DNA from: Dipteris shenzhenensis
Taxonomy: Eukaryota > Polypodiophyta > Polypodiopsida > Gleicheniales
Assembly (NCBI GenBank): GCA_047967505.1
Contig: CM106538.1
Strand: one strand, 5' to 3'
Length of the DNA stretch: 64,000 bases
In this document: positions 9,475-20,630 of the stretch, piece by piece
How positions within the stretch are numbered: the first letter of the stretch is position 1
How the letters are laid out: every line of letters begins with the position of its first letter
Translations under genes and position numbers: made by a program
The notes under the pieces: generated by a model
The model's input: the letters and a program-made list of their open reading frames with translations, nothing else
Database searches by the model: none
Told to the model about the DNA's origin: nothing

Positions 9475-10700
9475 AACAAACAAACAGAAAACAAAAACAA
9501 ACCAAAAAACCAAAACCAAGGAAAAAGGAAGACATGGAACAAAGCTAAAAGTAGAAAAAGAAGCTACTTAGTAAAGCTTTGGTTCTGCTCTCATCGATAC
9601 CCACACATAAGCTTATTTGAATGCAATCCACAAACCACTTACACATTTTGCATCCCAAAGAAAAAAACCTGCCAAATGTGTTCCACCCATGCACATGTAG
9701 CAAACAATATGAGATCCCTCTGACTTCATTGTCATTCAACAAGATCTTCTCATCAGAGGTATTTTAACCATAAAACTTTGTTACTTAAAAAAAAAAAAAC
9801 AGAAAACAAGCCATAGTGGTGTCCTACCAGAGTTTTTTCAGGTCTTGCTTTCTGTTGGGATTGTTTTCTTCCATCTTCAGATTCGTTTCCATCTTGTGGA
9901 ACATTTGCTATTCCATGTGGTGCAGGTGCACGTTCTCCATCATCATCCAAATCAAAACCAAAATCTTCCAAAGTGCCTGTTTTTAAATCAGACTGAAGTA
10001 AGATAATCTTCTGGCTTCAACCAAGTTCAAGATATCATTGTCAATCTATAGAAGACTTGAGATGCCAAGAAACTTGAAAATTTAAAGAAATCAATATAGT
10101 TAGATTCACAATATTGTAGTCCCTCTATCTCAAGACTCAAGTACCATATAGAATTGTGAAAATTTCTATAAAAAACAAAACGGATCCTTTCAACCACAAG
10201 AACAGAGCTCATAACTAGATCATGCAGAGTTCTTGATATGTGATTTGCATAGCTTAAGGTCTCACAAGCCATGGAGAATATCACCCCAAGAAAACTATAA
10301 AACATGAGAAGTATATACCTAGATGAATCCAGGAACATTCCCAAACTCATCCTCTAAAAAGATATGTCAACAAACTATAAAACATGAGAAGTATATATAT
10401 TTCAACAAACTTGAAATCATATGTCATGTGTGCAGCAGCAAAGTAGGACCACTTGCTCACAAAAAAAACTTATAACAGTCAGCCCCACTCTATGGTGGTC
10501 AGATTTACAGGACGGGAGTTGGCAAGAACAGAAAAGTAAGACTTGGCCTATGAAACCTGCAAAACTGAATTTGCTGCTCCCTTTGACCCTCTCATTTTCA
10601 TGCTCCATGTGAGGGCGTGTTTGTGCTGTCAGAGTTTTTCATGTCATCCTCTTTGCATTTTATCATGTCTTTGTTATAGAAATATGGAAAGCTCTCCAGG
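9475..10700. other. Low-repeat, AT-rich DNA, possibly intron of a minus-strand host gene
   Basis: No retroelement domain is visible. The composition is AT-rich with several short open frames and one plausible exon (separate entry). A second exon-like stretch on the minus strand around 10310-10345 is flanked by TTTTTAG and GTATATA, but its reading frame does not join directly to the first one. Confidence 0.35.
9828..9976 (-). CDS. Candidate internal exon of an unknown host gene
   Basis: On the minus strand a 149-bp segment is preceded by TTTAAAAACAG and followed by GTAGGACA, which fits splice acceptor and donor signals. After two leading bases it encodes 49 residues without a stop. The peptide starts TLEDFGFDLDDDGERAP, passes through NVPQDGNESEDGRK and ends ARPEKTL. 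It is acidic, hydrophilic and unlike any retroelement protein in the window. I do not recognise the family. The splice sites are inferred only from sequence, so this could still be chance. Confidence 0.3.
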
Positions 10701-10702
10701 TA

Positions 10703-10956
10703 AAAAATACAGTTGGAACTAGATATACAATCACGCAAAAGCCATCTCAGTGAATATGAAGTTTAATGAACCCAATGGACAATAATGCAAAGGCAACCAA
10801 AATTGTCTTTCTGATAGACTTTGGATTTTTCATTCTGTGTTGCTCAACAGATATATCTTAATTGCAACGTTGACCATAATATATAAAGAAATTTAAAAGC
10901 AATTTACACTCTGCCCCTCATGCCCCTCCCCATGGGGCCACCTCCCTACATCCTCT
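10703..10956. repeat. Tandem duplication unit 1, left part
   Basis: This stretch (AATCACGCAAAAGCCATCTCA through CACTCTGCCCCTCA to CTCCCTACATCCT) is matched by the unit at 14087-14470 with moderate divergence. Unit 1 is interrupted by the gag-only element at 10957 and continues after it. Confidence 0.8.
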
Positions 10957-11277
10957 TGTTGAAAATGGGAGAGGGTGAGAGACACATGATTGGAGACAAG
11001 AGCTGAGGCACAATAGCTGATGTTGATAGTTGGTAGATTCGTAGCAAGTACATGGCCTCATTTATAGGCTGGCCTTATCTTCCCATACTGATACCTCATA
11101 GATGAGGTCACACACAAGAGAATCTAGATCCTATAATCTAGGGGAGGAATCACACCTACCACATGAGGTGGCACAAGTGGCCTCAAGACTCTTCACACTC
11201 ACACAACTATAGGACACTCCTAGGACTCTAGGACCACGCACATTAGGACCACACACACTAGGACTCCGATTCCAACA
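10957..11277 (-). repeat. TR-GAG-1 3' LTR
   Basis: The repeat begins TGTTGAAAATG and ends GATTCCAACA. It is nearly identical to the copy at 13526-13851. Confidence 0.93.
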
Positions 11278-11290
11278 AACCCCCCTTTGG
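11278..11290 (-). other. TR-GAG-1 polypurine tract
   Basis: The minus strand reads CCAAAGGGGGGTT immediately upstream of the 3' LTR. This is the expected place and composition for plus-strand priming. Confidence 0.75.
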
Positions 11291-11626
11291 AGCTAGGGTG
11301 AGAGACTATGACATCATCCAGACTGTGCATCCTAGGCAATCTCAGAGGCTAACAGCTGAGCATAATTCAGAGGTTGAACCAAGGACTCTCATGGCTTAGG
11401 TGTCAACGTGATAAGAGACTCAAATCTGAGCATGGATGCATGACCAACTCATAGGTCTAGGGAGTACACCAACATCCTGGAACTCGGCCAGGCCTGATAA
11501 AGGAAAGACATAACAACCCCCCTGTCTCCTAACTGGGTACATGGAAATAAGTGGAGCCTTTTATAGGACAAGGCACACAAAAATGACAAATTATTACATC
11601 ATTTTAGGGAGACTACCCAAGTGACT

Positions 11627-12488
11627 CTAGAAAGCCCACTCTTCATCTATCACCTCATGGAGGGATAGACCAGAAACAGCAGCAGTGCAGGCTTGTTCCT
11701 CAGGTCCAGAAGGTGTAGCTTCATCGTCTTCGTCCTCGCTCTGCTCCGCAACTAGATTGGCATGTTCTTTGGCTTGTACCTTTGCCATTTTCTTGCAGCA
11801 ACGATCCCCTCGATGGCCAAGTTTCTGACAATAATTACATTTAAGAGGTTTTCCATTCTTCTTGGGCTTATTCTTGAGAAAGAATGCTTTGCCAGATTCG
11901 AAGGAAGATTCTGCTTTCTCTGTAAGCCTACGGTCCTCATCAATGAGATGAGCTACCATATCCTTAAAGCTCATATTGCGGCTGACTCTTAGGACAGCAA
12001 GGATCTCATTGTACTTGGAAATGTCTTCAATACTGGAAGTACAACAACTTGATCATCATCTTCAACAATGGCTCGGATGGCAAATAATTGTTGGAGAATT
12101 GACCCAAGATTGCTCAAGTGTTCATTGAGGGTTTCAGTTTCCTTCATCTTGAGCTTGAAGAGTTTTTGTTTGAGAAATACTTTGGAATTATTGATCTTAT
12201 TTCCAAACAAATTCTCTAACTTTTCCCAAACGTCATTTGCTCTCTTATCAAAATCCACATGGTGGATAAGGTTGTCAGCTAAAGCTAGGCCAATGATAGC
12301 CATTGCTTTATCATTTTGGTTCTCCCACCAACTGATTCTAGCATCATCACCTTGGGGTTTTGGCTCCTTGCCATTGGTGATATTCCATATGCCTTCTCGC
12401 ATAAGAAGAAGCCGGAGTTTTGTCTGCCAAGTTGGGAAATTGCTCCCTGAGATTTCTTGATGAACGAGGAGTTTTTTATGCTATCCAT
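11627..12488 (-). pseudogene. TR-GAG-1 gag (UBN2-type, Copia), frameshifted
   Basis: The minus-strand reading starts near 12488 (MDSI) and passes through NFPTWQTKLRLLLMREGIWN. It continues with the UBN2 gag domain (AMAIIGLALADNLIHHVD, DVWEKLENLFGN, FLKQKLFKLKM) and ends with a nucleocapsid zinc knuckle CNYCQKLGHRGDRC (CX2CX4HX4C) and an acidic tail. Two single-base shifts break it, one in the A-run near 12475 and one near 12030 after DDDQVVVL. Gag would form the particle that packages the RNA. The protein may be dispensable if the element is packaged by another gag. Confidence 0.85.
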
Positions 12489-13511
12489 TGGTGGGAAGGT
12501 CTTAGCTGTTATTACAGCCAGTGTCTAAATCCCTTACAATGTTTACTCAGATTTCAAAAAAGACCCAAATTTTACATGGTAGAAGCTTCAATTATGCCAA
12601 AGGAAGACACAGAACAGAAAAGCCCTAAATTTTAGGGTTAGGTTTGCTGCAAAATTAGGGTTTGCAGAGAATTGGGGCTTTTCTAAATTTCTGACAGAAG
12701 AGTTCTTGTTCAACAGTTGGGAACCCTCACATCATGAAAACACCCAAAAAATTCGAGAAGTTGAGCATAAATTGTAAAGGGGCGAAAATTAGGGTTTCGG
12801 GCAGGAAATTGGTCACGAACAGGACCTGTGTCAGTCAAAATAACGACTGAATTGCTGCAGTATTATCTTCATATGTTGGTGGAGAGGAATCAATTGGAGA
12901 TCTTTAGAATGGCGAGCTTCGACACAGATAGAGCAGGGTTCAAGTCGGTCTGAATAGAGATAGAGCAGGGCTGCTACTGCATCAAGGCATCCTCAAGAGA
13001 CAGGGAGGCAACAAGAAATCGATGAGCCAAATCATGGACAACAGATCGTGAGGTTTATGGGCCCACCCCGCTTCCGCTGCGTTGACGTGCGAGTCGATGG
13101 CCATGGCCCTCAGGTCGTCAGTCACCGGTACATACGAGACGCCGCCAAGTCATCGCCTTGTTACAAGACCGGAGCTGTCGCAGGTCTAGCTACGTGGACA
13201 GTAGGAGAAGTTGCGTGCGCAACTAGAAGCAACGTGGGTGTGCGGGCACTCAGCAGGCTCGAGTAGGTAGAAGCTCTGCAGTATGGCGGGCAGAATGGCG
13301 CACGAGCGCGCGTGGGCAGATTGCGAGGGAGGCCGACTCTGGTGGTGCATGCAGCGTAAGTAGAGCGTAAGTAGAGGCAGCAGAAGAGTGGCGCAAGTGT
13401 GGCAGCGCAGCTCCTTGTTGATGACGCTCATCACCTCAAGGAGAGGAGGAAATCACGAGTAGCTACAAGAGGAGCTTACGAGGAGAGGAATGGGCAGGAC
13501 GCTTCAAGGTG
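12489..13511 (-). other. TR-GAG-1 leader between primer site and gag
   Basis: About 1.0 kb separates the primer-binding site from gag. No conserved domain is visible in either direction. The right half (13030-13480) is GC-richer than its surroundings and carries open frames that I regard as non-coding. Confidence 0.5.
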
Positions 13512-13523
13512 GCTCTGATACCA
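13512..13523 (-). other. TR-GAG-1 primer-binding site (tRNA-iMet)
   Basis: On the minus strand TGGTATCAGAGC lies two bases inside the 5' LTR. This is the standard plant Copia/gypsy primer site complementary to the 3' end of initiator-Met tRNA. Confidence 0.92.
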
Positions 13524-13525
13524 AC

Positions 13526-13851
13526 TGTTGAAAATGGGAGAGGGTGAGAGACACATGATTGGAGACAAGAGCTGAGGCACAATAGCTGATGTTGATAGTT
13601 GGTAGATTCGTAGCAAGTACATGGCCTCATTTATAGGCTGGGCAAGCCTTATCTTCCCATACTGATACCTCATAGATGAGGTCACACACAAGAGAATCTA
13701 GATCCTATAATCTAGGGGAGGAATCACACCTACCACATGAGGTGGCACAAGTGGCCTCAAGACTCTTCACACTTACACAACTATAGGACACTCCTAGGAC
13801 TCTAGGACCACGCACACTAGGACCACACACACTAGGACTCCGATTCCAACA
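13526..13851 (-). repeat. TR-GAG-1 5' LTR
   Basis: This 326-bp repeat differs from the other LTR mainly by a 5-bp GGCAA-type indel (TAGGCTGGGCAAGCC here, TAGGCTGGCC there). Confidence 0.93.
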
Positions 13852-13856
13852 CCTCT

Positions 13857-13990
13857 ATCTGGCACCCCCGCCCCCACACAACCTCTCCATATGTCCCTGC
13901 CATTTGTTCACACAAAAAGCCACCCTGCCCACTTTAAGTCTCCCATTTGTGTTTGTCATTCCTCATAGATGTTTGTCATTACAAAACCAA
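13857..13990. repeat. Tandem duplication unit 1, right part
   Basis: Continuing from 10956, this part (CACAAAAAGCCACCCTGCC, TCCCATTTGTGTTTGTCATTC) matches 14380-14465. It shows that TR-GAG-1 landed inside the duplicated unit. Confidence 0.8.
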
Positions 13991-14086
13991 TTGACATAAG
14001 GCGTTTGAGCAGCATGTTTGTGTAGCTTTATCCCTTATTTTATTTACCTCAAATCCGGCCTCCAGAAACTTCTGAGGAAAAAATAC

Positions 14087-14470
14087 AGCTAGAACTATAT
14101 ACACAATCACGCAAAAGCCATCTCAATAGATATGAAGTTTGAATGAACCCAATGGAAAACAATGCAAAGGCAACCCAATTTGTCTCTATATATAGATTTT
14201 GGATTTTTCAGTCTATGTTCCTTAACAGATAACTGTGCAAATCCCATATCTCAATTGCAATGTTGACGATAACATTTAATGAAATTTCGAAGCAATTTAC
14301 TCTCTGCCCCTCACCCCCTCCCTATGGGCTACCTCCCTATATCCTATACCTGGCCCTCAGCCCCCGCACCTCCTCTCCATATGCCCCCACACACTCCATT
14401 AGTCCACACAAAAAGCCACCCTGCTCACTTTAATTCCCCCATTTACGTTTGTCATTCTTCATAGATGTGT
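14087..14470. repeat. Tandem duplication unit 2 (uninterrupted)
   Basis: This is the empty version of the site occupied by TR-GAG-1. It carries the same order of landmarks as unit 1 (AATCACGCAAAAGCCATCTCA, ATGAACCCAATGGA, GCAATTTAC-CTCTGCCCC, CACAAAAAGCCACCCTGC) without LTRs. The two units have many point differences, so the duplication is much older than the insertion. Confidence 0.8.
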
Positions 14471-15375
14471 GATAATTTGTTTCTATTTGATGCTCTTTAT
14501 GCTTGATCTTCTCAATTGTCAAGAATGGTTTGGATTCTGTAGTCCACCGGTTTTCCATACGGGTTTCTATTTAGAGTCCTTTGTCTTTCTTGGTCATCAG
14601 TCGGCTCAGGTTGCTTTCTCCCTGAATGCTTTATTGCATGCTACTTCAATTTGCAGGTTTGTCTAAATGGTGTGCAATTGGCCATTTCTTGGCAAGTCAG
14701 CTTGATACTGGCATCCTTCTTTGATTCACATCTAAGGTCCATCTTTGATGTCTTTTGTGTCAACGTTTTTACGTTTTGTCTAACCAGCCAACCGATTGCC
14801 ACATTGCATGCCGACTGCCATGTAAGCATCTGCTGCCACATGTATTGCCACGTCAGATCCATACAGCGCACATGGCTGTTTGCCATGTCAACAGCCTCCT
14901 ACACTAGCCATGTTAGCACCGTACTGTCCATACATCTGCCTATGCGTTCCATGGTCTGTGGTGGCTCCTTGGTGTGTTGTCCATGTGTATAGGATGCCAC
15001 GTCAAGGCCATGTCATCGCCTCGTGTGTCGGGTGCTGTGTGCCAACTCTGCATCCTTTTGGATGTGCATGGAGAGATGATCCGGACAGCCATATGCTGTC
15101 CTGAGCATGCAGCCCATCTCAAACAAGATGATGGATGGCTGCATCCTGATGCTCAGCATCTCATCTCCACCTAAACTACATGTGCATGGCTTCTCATCTA
15201 AGGCACTTACAGTGTGGGAAACTAAGCTACAGCAAAGCCTAATAGAGGGTGAAGGATTGACCTTAGAACCAGGCACTTGTCAACTATGGATAGAGTTGCA
15301 GCTTGTAATTGTTGATGCTACTTCTACTACACCAGAGGTCCTGTGGGGTCCCTAATGGACATTCATAATGTCAAA
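14471..15375. other. Unassigned segment
   Basis: I see several overlapping open frames of 60-113 codons on both strands, but no domain, splice pattern or element terminus. The part from 14780 to 15010 is rich in short TGCCA and CCATGT motifs. Confidence 0.4.
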
Positions 15376-16620
15376 TCATATGATCCCCTCCCTCTGTCTC
15401 TCTATTAACTTAAGTCCTCTACAGCCAGACTGTATAAAAGGGTCATAGCCGAGCTTAGTTGTCCCAGCAAAAATTCCACCCCTAAAGCCTCTTTTATCAA
15501 TGACATAGGAGCGAAACAAGGCTGCCTCCCTCCCCACACTCTTTGGACTCTTCACAGATGGCCTAGAGCGATGGATAAGACAAAAGGGTGGATTGGGCAT
15601 TCAGATTGCAGGATATATGGTTTCTACGCAGATAATATGGTCCCTTTTGCCAAAAATACAGCTCAGCTTCAAAAGCACCTTAATGTTCTCTTAGATTCTA
15701 CAAAAACAGATGCATGATTGTAGACCAAGGTGATAAAGGATAATTCTGATTCTAATTTCTTTGATGGAAGCCACCTATAAGTGATGAAATCCTACTAGTA
15801 TCCAGGACTGGATTTTGAGGACAACTACAAATGGAATCTATGTGTAGAAAAGAGGATACTTGGAGGTCTAAAAGCTTTGTTCATCTTACAAAACAAATGC
15901 AGGAAATCAGACATTTGGAATTGGAATATGAGGAAATTCTTTGTTCAACTCCAGTTCAGCCAGTGGTCTTGTACGGCTGTCAAGTATGGGGTACAACTCT
16001 AGCAAAAGAAATGTGGAAAAGAATAGAAAATTTCAGAAAAGGTTCCGAATACAAGAGCTAAGGTAAGAGTGCAAACTCCCTATCCCATGATTTTGGCAAA
16101 AACCAAAATGTGCTTCTTGAGGATGAAGCAAGATGTATCTTGATCTCTTACATGGTCAAACTGAGAAAATGGACAGCAACAGAATACCTTAGAAAGAGAT
16201 GGAAGACACAAGAGAAAAAGGATGGTTCGAGGCACATAATTGGTTGGAAAGATGGGATATCTCAAGCCAAATTCTACCTGAGAAGAAAAGGACCATAAGG
16301 GACTTTGTGCAGCTGAAAGTGGTGGACACTTCGTGGAGAGGATGTAAGGGGAAAATGGAGTTCTACAAGAAAGATATCAACCCCATGCAGTACCTCAAAG
16401 CCAATATCTTCATGTACAAGAGACATGCTATTTGCAGATTTGGAGTCAGCTCCCACACAGGAGAGGCTCTGTGAAATCTGTGAGGATAGTTTGATAAAGG
16501 AGGAGCATCACTTTATATGTTCCTATCAGGGATACTCAGCGATCAGATTGACACAAGATATGCAGACGGTGATCCCACCAGATCTAACGACTTTTAGGCA
16601 GAGTTAGGATGTTGACTGGG
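15376..16620 (+). pseudogene. LINE-C fragment (RT C-terminal part to zinc finger)
   Basis: The plus-strand frames give, in order, an eroded RT motif B (GA-KQGC-), TLFGLFTDGLERWIRQ, YADN-V-FAKNTAQLQKHLNVL (RT motif C with ADD changed to ADN), VVLYGCQVWG (about 15960), LKANIFMYKRHAICRFG (about 16400) and a final zinc-binding block CEICEDSLIKEEHHFIC (about 16470). This is the order of a LINE ORF2 from RT to C terminus. Multiple stops and frame changes occur. It differs clearly from LINE-A and LINE-B. No 3' tail was identified. Confidence 0.65.
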
Positions 16621-17044
16621 TGGATAGAGGAGTCATGAGCAGGATAAGCTACAAGGCCAAAGTTGCTTGAACACATAGGGAGAGAATGGAAGAGTGAAAA
16701 TGAAATTTGTAATCTCACATCTGACCACCTTGCAGTAGCCGTGTTGGCATCAAGGGAAGGTGTTGAGAATTGTGGTGCCATGGAGCATAAGAGTAATGGT
16801 GAGTGGTAGAAGAGTGGTAGGAAGTAGAAAAATATGTGATTGGAAGATGGAGATTGCAAGAATATGCCAATCTTGTGTCCTCATGGAGTGAGTTTCTTGT
16901 GTGGTTTGACCCCCCATGATCTTGTTGCTCATTCCACCTTGCACTAGGAGAGCTCGGTCCCACTTTCTTCACTAGCTGAGTTTGGAGCATCCCCACTACA
17001 GGTTCTCACAAATCTCTACCGTATTAAACACCATGGGTCTTGCA
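16621..17044. other. Unassigned segment between LINE-C and LINE-B2
   Basis: No recognisable domain. Three overlapping minus-strand open frames (about 16584-16996) lack any family signature. Confidence 0.4.
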
Positions 17045-18090
17045 TCACAGGGTGATGTAGGCTTCATTGGCTGGCTTTATGCTCCTCCATGGCACTAGTG
17101 GCAAAGGGTGAGTAGAGGTGTTGGTATGCACGTACATGCAGATGGTTTGAGAGCCTAGGGCTCCACATAGATAGGTTACCTCCCTTCAAAACAGTGTTGA
17201 GGCCCGTTAACCAGGTCATCCAAGAGGATCTTTTACAGTTACACACATTCAGGACTTGGTTGGCACCCCGCAAGCTCCTAGTGAAGCTCAATTTTTGTAA
17301 AGACCATTACGTGCTAATTTCAGCAGAGGTTTTTAATGATCCACCAGGGTATACACGGATCCCCACCTCTGCCACTCCCCAAAGATATCTATCGGGCAGT
17401 TCCACGTCTCATCCCACCGACTTCGCATTGAGATTGGACAAGCAAAGGTATATCCAAAGAGGGTCACATTTGCACGCTATGCTATTGTGAGGAGATCGAG
17501 TCGAAGGAGCATTTTGCTTTCAGATATACCAAGTGTATTACAAGATCAGAGGTCGCTTCACTGCCTCTTTAGGGATGGTTTTGGACCTCTATCCAGCCTT
17601 TTGTCTTACCCAGATTAGAGGTGCTTGGCAACTTTCATCCATGAGATCATCCGACATAGGGAGAATTTGCTACGCACAGCCACACTCCACTCATAGCAAA
17701 ATCATTAGTTTTTCCAGCCAGACAGCACTAACCAGCAATGTTTAAGGAGATGACAAGCCCACGGAACAAAGGAGGAGGGACTTCAGACTTGCCAACGTGT
17801 TGAGACACAGATGAAACTAGAGGACCTCCCTTCCATGCTCACCAGATTGGAGACACGGCCGATTGGCATGACAGTAGCACTAGTTTGTTATAGGGCCGTT
17901 GTTGCTAGGAGACACAAGTACTAGCAGCCGTCAGCATCCATCACAAGTTTTATGCCACCACAGCAGCCTCAACACATCGACAACCCCCTCTTAGGCTTGG
18001 CTTCTCCACTAGCCCTCCCTAGATGGTCATCACAGTGCCGCCAGCCCTCACCCTCTCCATGAGCCCATAGAGTTCTCTCTCTTTATGTAT
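17045..18090 (+). mobile_element. LINE-B2, 3' fragment
   Basis: Broken plus-strand frames match the end of LINE-B ORF2: WYAR-WFESLGLHIDRLPPF, NQVIQEDLLQLHTFRTW, VKLNFCKDHY, DPPGYTRI, then in shifted frames RISIGQFHVSSHRLRIE, the zinc-finger region and HCLFRDGFGPLSSLLSYPD. From about 17750 the 3' UTR resembles that of B3 (CCCTCTTAGGCTTG, CAGTGCCGCCAGC). The terminal stem-loop and tetranucleotide tail are not visible at 18090. Several frameshifts make it dead. Confidence 0.75.
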
Positions 18091-19094
18091 CGGTATCGTT
18101 ATAATCATGGTTTTCCTATTGTGTTCATCATGGGTGTTGATGCTCTAAGAAATGCTGTGGAACAGGTGCCAAAAGCAAGGAAATAGTGATACCTAAAATT
18201 TAAAGTAACACGCTTCTCTTGTTTGCAATTAACATGCAAGGCCTCACTCGTCACAGATCCAAGTATGAGGCAAGAGGGAGGCTTTGATGGCGATTGAAAG
18301 TACAAAGAAGACAAGCGCATAGCACAAAGAAATGTATTCCAGAATGAGCCACCAGAAAATAAACCACACAGAGAGTTGCTTTAGTAGGCCAACCTTTAAA
18401 AAGTCAAATGCTACAGTTCACTCGCTTACATAATGTGATTATTTTGCAGAAAAGTGAACTTCTATTAAGTATGACCCATGCACATAAAAACAAGATCAAA
18501 TGCTACAATTGACTAGCTTACATAATGTGATTATTTTGCACAAAAGTGAACTTCTATTAAGTATGACCCATGCACATAGAAACAAGATAAAATCCAAAAA
18601 CCTAATATAAAATCATGCAAAAAAGAAAGGAGGACGTCAAAATCATGAGATGCATCTACTTTTTAGTCTCACCGGTCCCTTTTTATCTTTGCAAAAGTTA
18701 AGAAGTCTCTCTCTTCTTTTTTCCTCTTCTTTCTATAATTACCATCACATTTATAGAGAAAAATTCCATCCCCAAAAAAAAAAAACATGGCACATTTCCT
18801 CATAATTACCTCATACCCAAATCGACTCAGCATTACTTTCCAAAATACACGTGCAAGAGAGGTAAATACACTTGTCCATCCCAAACTTTACTCCTTGCTA
18901 CATGGCTACCAAGAATTCGAAAGACTAATGCAGCATACCTTCAACCATTGTTTCAGCTTCAAAAATGTTTGAACTTGCCTGCAGCTGAACGAAGTCATTC
19001 ATAATAGCCTCCACCTGAGAAAAGAAAACATGAATAAAACTCAAGGACATAAGACACATGAATTGGTTAATCTCAATACTTTAACGTTCTAATA
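18091..19094. other. AT-rich DNA, no gene seen
   Basis: It contains a short tandem repeat (next entry) and otherwise nothing that I can assign. Confidence 0.4.
18404..18590. repeat. Tandem repeat, two units of 92 bp
   Basis: Units start at 18404 and 18496 with TCAAATGCTACA and share GCTTACATAATGTGATTATT and AAGTGAACTTCTATTAAGTA with only a few mismatches. Confidence 0.92.
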
Positions 19095-19729
19095 GAGAGA
19101 AGGAAAGAATGAATGAAAGTTTATTAAAGTCTTCATAAGACCAAGAGTCTATGAGACTAAAAGAACCTGATACAATGAGCTGAGAGGAGGAGCCTCTACG
19201 TGGGTATCAAATATAATAAAAACTCATAATCATAATACATGGAGAGAACTCTCTGAGCTCATGGCGGCGATGGGAGCTGGCGCCGCTGTGGTAATCATCT
19301 AGAAGTTGGCGGATATGTCAAGCCTAAGAGGGGATCGCCGATATGGGAGAGGCTGTTGTGGCAGCATGAAACCTGTGATGGGATGCTGACGACTGTCGGC
19401 TATGTGGTCCATTGTGGCCTCTTGGCTATGGCCCTGCGGCAAACAAGTGACAGTGTCACTCGTGTCGTCGTGTCTTTGATTTGGTGAGCATGGAGGGAAG
19501 GTCCCCTACTCTGATCTATGCCTCAACCCAATCATGATTCTAACGTGTCTCTTGCTCTAATACTTAGGAGCCTTGTCTCCCTGACCCCTGCTGGCCCATG
19601 CTGTATGGCTGGAAAAACGTAGTGATCATGCTCTGAGTGGGGTTTGGCTGTACAACTTGATCTTGCCTACACAACCTGAGCAAATGATCCCTATCTCCAA
19701 CCGCCTCATGGATGAAAGGTGCCAGGATG
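19095..19729 (-). mobile_element. LINE-B3, 3' UTR fragment
   Basis: The left edge carries the LINE-B end on the minus strand. It has a degenerate (CATT/CTTT) tail and a terminal stem-loop around AGACTCTTGGTCTT and GAAGACTTTAATAAAC (19105-19160). The 3' UTR runs rightward with motifs shared with B1 and B2 (TGGCGCC, GATGGGA-GCTG). It stops at about 19729, where plus-strand LINE-B4 begins, so two truncated copies meet head to head. Confidence 0.75.
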
Positions 19730-20630
19730 CTTCGTGAGGATACGGGGGTATCCCCCTATCTAGATATCTACTCAGACATTGTGGAGTTCTCCAGACGCGG
19801 AGAGGTCCTCCTAGTTGGGGATTTCAACACAAGGACAGGTGCACATCAGACATCACTCCTGGACCTGGACTTCCACTCAGATCCGGTCCTATTACCTGAG
19901 ATGGACACAGAGGACTCGGGCTTCCCCCGCTCCTCGGCTGACAGTCGCGCTCCCGTTACTGCGTATGGGCAGGCTCTTTTAAACCTTGGACGTATACATG
20001 ATCTCGTCATCTACAATGGACTAGACCGGTGGCCTGCCTCCTCTGGTTTCACATGTTTCCCACATGGCGGAGAAGTCAATGTCGTGACTACATTCTCGGA
20101 TCTCCTGCTTTAGCCCCACAGATCACTGCACCCTTACCCCCAGGAGCCGATCACACTAACCTGTTCTTTCATATCTTCGTGAGGATACGGGGGTATCCCC
20201 CTATCTAGATCTCTACTCAGACATTGTGGAGTTCTCCAGACGCGGAGAGGTCCTCCTAGTTGGGGATTTCAACGCAAGGACAGGTGCACATCAGACATCA
20301 CTCCTGGACTTCCACTTAGATCCGGTCCTATTACCTGAGATGGACACAGAGGACTCGGGCTTCCCCCGCTCCTCGGCTGACAGTCGCGCTCCCGTTATTG
20401 CGTATGGGCAGGCTCTTTTGGACCTTGGACATATACATGATCTGGTCATCTACAATGGACTAGACCGGTGGCCTGCCTCCTCTGGTTTCACATGTTTCCC
20501 ATATGGCGTAGGAGCCAGTGTCATCAACTACATTCTGGGATCTCCTGCTTTAGCCCCACAGATCACTGACTTCCGCACTGCACCCTTACGCCCAGGAGCC
20601 GATCACACTTACCTGTTCTTTCATATCCTT
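19730..20630 (+). repeat. Tandem duplication of 445 bp in the LINE-B4 endonuclease
   Basis: Unit 1 begins at 19730 and unit 2 at 20175, both with CTTCGTGAGGATACGGGGGT. They share VEFSRRGEVLLVGDFN through GLDRWPASSGFTCFP at high identity. Unit 1 ends in a shifted frame after a small deletion. The junction CATATCTTCGTG has a few bases of microhomology. Confidence 0.92.

Larger units (their letters stand above)
10957..13851 (-). mobile_element. Copia-type gag-only LTR element (TR-GAG-1), complete ends
   Basis: This is a 2,895-bp LTR retroelement with both LTRs (10957-11277 and 13526-13851), a 5-bp target-site duplication CCTCT (10952-10956 and 13852-13856), a tRNA primer site and a polypurine tract. 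Its polarity is minus. The only retroelement protein inside is a Copia-type gag. No protease, integrase, RT or RNase H can be seen and there is no room for them. The LTRs differ by about two substitutions and one 5-bp indel, so insertion was recent even though gag carries frameshifts. It resembles the described TR-GAG class of non-autonomous elements. Confidence 0.88.

Noticed and set aside
14651-14992. 113-codon ORF with many Cys and His residues
   Set aside because: Overlapping open frames exist on both strands with no domain order or zinc-finger spacing; treated as non-coding.
18404-18590. CRISPR-like or satellite array
   Set aside because: Only two units of 92 bp with no spacers; a simple local duplication.
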